From Centrapalus pauciflorus (taxonomy: Eukaryota; Streptophyta; Magnoliopsida; Asterales; Asteraceae): a stretch of DNA of 64,000 nucleotides. The notes beneath the pieces were generated by a model, which was not told the origin of the DNA, searched no databases, and saw only the letters and a program-made list of their open reading frames with translations. Below are positions 62,863 to 64,000 of this stretch, one piece after another. A program made the translations under genes and the position numbers. Within the stretch, counting starts at the first letter, position 1, and each line of letters opens with the position of its first letter. The stretch is taken from positions 70,805 through 134,804 of the forward strand of contig JAANYP010004846.1 of NCBI GenBank assembly GCA_020465985.1, given 5' to 3'.

Positions 62863-64000
62863 GGAGATTTTATCCACCTGTTAATGCCACTTGAAGTTAT
62901 TATTAAGGCCCCCTTTTGGGATATGCCTTATTGAAACCTGATAAGTTCTTTGCAATATTAGTCAAAGATGTTTACCTGTTGCATATGATGTTGCCAAACT
63001 AAAAGGCAGATTGCCCAAACTGTTCTAATTCTGTTGAACAGGCTGAACAGTTAAAACTGTCTCCGCTGCTACTAACCTGTTGAGCCGCTTGACAAGTTCT
63101 AAGTGTTTTCTGTTGCATTGTGAACCAAGGCTAAAACATAGTATGGAAATGTTTCAATGTCCTCATGTATGTTTTTAGGACTACAACAAGATCAGTTTAC
63201 AAAGGCGGAAGACAAAAAGGGACAACAGAAGTCATGCAAAGACGGTGCCTACGTCTGCTGTTACAATGAGGACAAAATGGATCATTTGCCATGGGTAGAT
63301 CAACCATTTCATTATATCAAAATGGCATAACAAACGATGTTAAAGGTTTAAAGTTGTACATTCTTCTTTTTCAGTTACAAGCCTTCTACAACAGAGACAA
63401 GGAAAAGACACAAGCATTTCTGCAATGTTACAGACAAATATTGACTTGTCAGAATGTTACATAGAAAAGTTTGTTTTGTCTGTTTTTGGAAAACAATCCC
63501 GACTATCTCTAGTCCCAATGAGGAAGCTTCACTGGGAATTGCAGTTCAATGGAGATTAATGGGATACTTCTAGGCAGTTGGCGAAGGACCACAGAAGTGA
63601 GTGATATTACAGATACGGTGGCAAAAGAAGTTGTGTTCTATATCATCATGAAAGTCTGCTTGTAGAAACAGTAACCGTGTGTTTCCAAGCTATTCTTATA
63701 GCGTATTTTCATTTATATGTTTTTCATTTTTTTTATTTCCAATTTTTTCTACTGTCTGTCTTGTAAAACAAGTGAGCTTCATCTTTGGTGAGTGTGTTCC
63801 TTGTTCTAGTCTGCAGTTGCGTGTTTCTTAGAATAGTTAACATCTGTAATGGTTCATGTCTCGCATCTTATCTATCAGAGCTTAGAAACCATTCCGGCAA
63901 TTCACAATGCGGGTGTTTGTAAGAACACTGTTGATATATACACATCATAGGCCTGAGAAAATGTGTGGTTTTTAATAGCTGTATTCACACCCTCCTCTCC
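62863..64000 (+). repeat. SIRE LTR (SIRE-D), plus strand, cut by the window end
   Basis: In reverse complement it aligns with 190-1210: shared words are aaacctgataagt, gcaatattagtcaaagatgtttacc and the C-rich end tattcacaccctcctctcc. It is clearly diverged. G-B abuts it at ggagat, which corresponds to the ggggagat tract inside the other LTR, so the first 40-50 bp of the LTR are missing. Confidence 0.75.

Overview
The window is repeat DNA from a plant nuclear genome, most likely a eudicot. I see no host gene, tRNA, rRNA or CRISPR array. It is a nest of LTR retrotransposons from Ty3/gypsy chromoviruses and Ty1/copia SIRE-like lineages. Most carry a primer binding site of the tRNA-iMet type (TGGTATCAGAGC). 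The SIRE extra-ORF domain, the long coiled-coil gag and the GAACTCGGCGAGTTC-type LTR repeats suggest Asteraceae to me. That is an inference from remembered patterns and was not tested.

Layout, left to right. (1) 190-4299: 3' LTR and downstream extra ORF of a minus-strand SIRE-like element (SIRE-B). (2) 4300-26445: gypsy element X (truncated 5' LTR, gag, almost no pol). Its 3' LTR is split by two later insertions: element T (7703-16278, TSD aaggg) and element G-A (16570-25672, TSD ctttc/ccttc). (3) 26446-28191: SIRE-B gag/protease remnant. (4) 28192-30348: start of a G-B type gypsy LTR holding a roughly 0.42 kb MITE-like insert in a (TA)n tract. (5) 21057-30348 is followed directly by a second, nearly identical copy at 30349-39695. 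(6) The G-B 5' LTR continues to 39928, where a 14.5-kb SIRE-like copia element (SIRE-C, minus strand, 39929-54407, TSD cggct) is inserted. The LTR resumes at 54413 and ends at 54945. (7) 54946-60231: G-B interior (a small ORF upstream of gag, then gag, protease, RT, RNase H, integrase, chromodomain-like tail). Its 3' LTR is 60232-62862. (8) 62863-64000: part of a plus-strand SIRE LTR, inverted relative to the one at 190-1257.

Every element has coding lesions, so none looks autonomous. G-B is the best preserved: its pol stays in one frame from 57061 to 60198, broken only by seven stops. The nesting gives a relative order. SIRE-B is oldest and X inserted into it. T and G-A then entered X, the 9.3-kb duplication copied part of the stack, and SIRE-C sits in the G-B LTR. 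By-eye LTR divergence is about 2% for T (290-bp sample), 2.6% for SIRE-C (9 of 346), 5% for G-A and 6% for G-B (samples). The duplication copies differ by roughly 0.2%.

The most unusual signals are these. SIRE-C carries arrays of the palindrome CCGAATTCGG in both of its long non-coding segments, one upstream of each coding unit. The G-A/G-B family has an acidic ORF upstream of gag. A MITE-like element sits in a (TA)n tract. The duplication junction has only 2 bp of homology. G-B has flanks that do not match.
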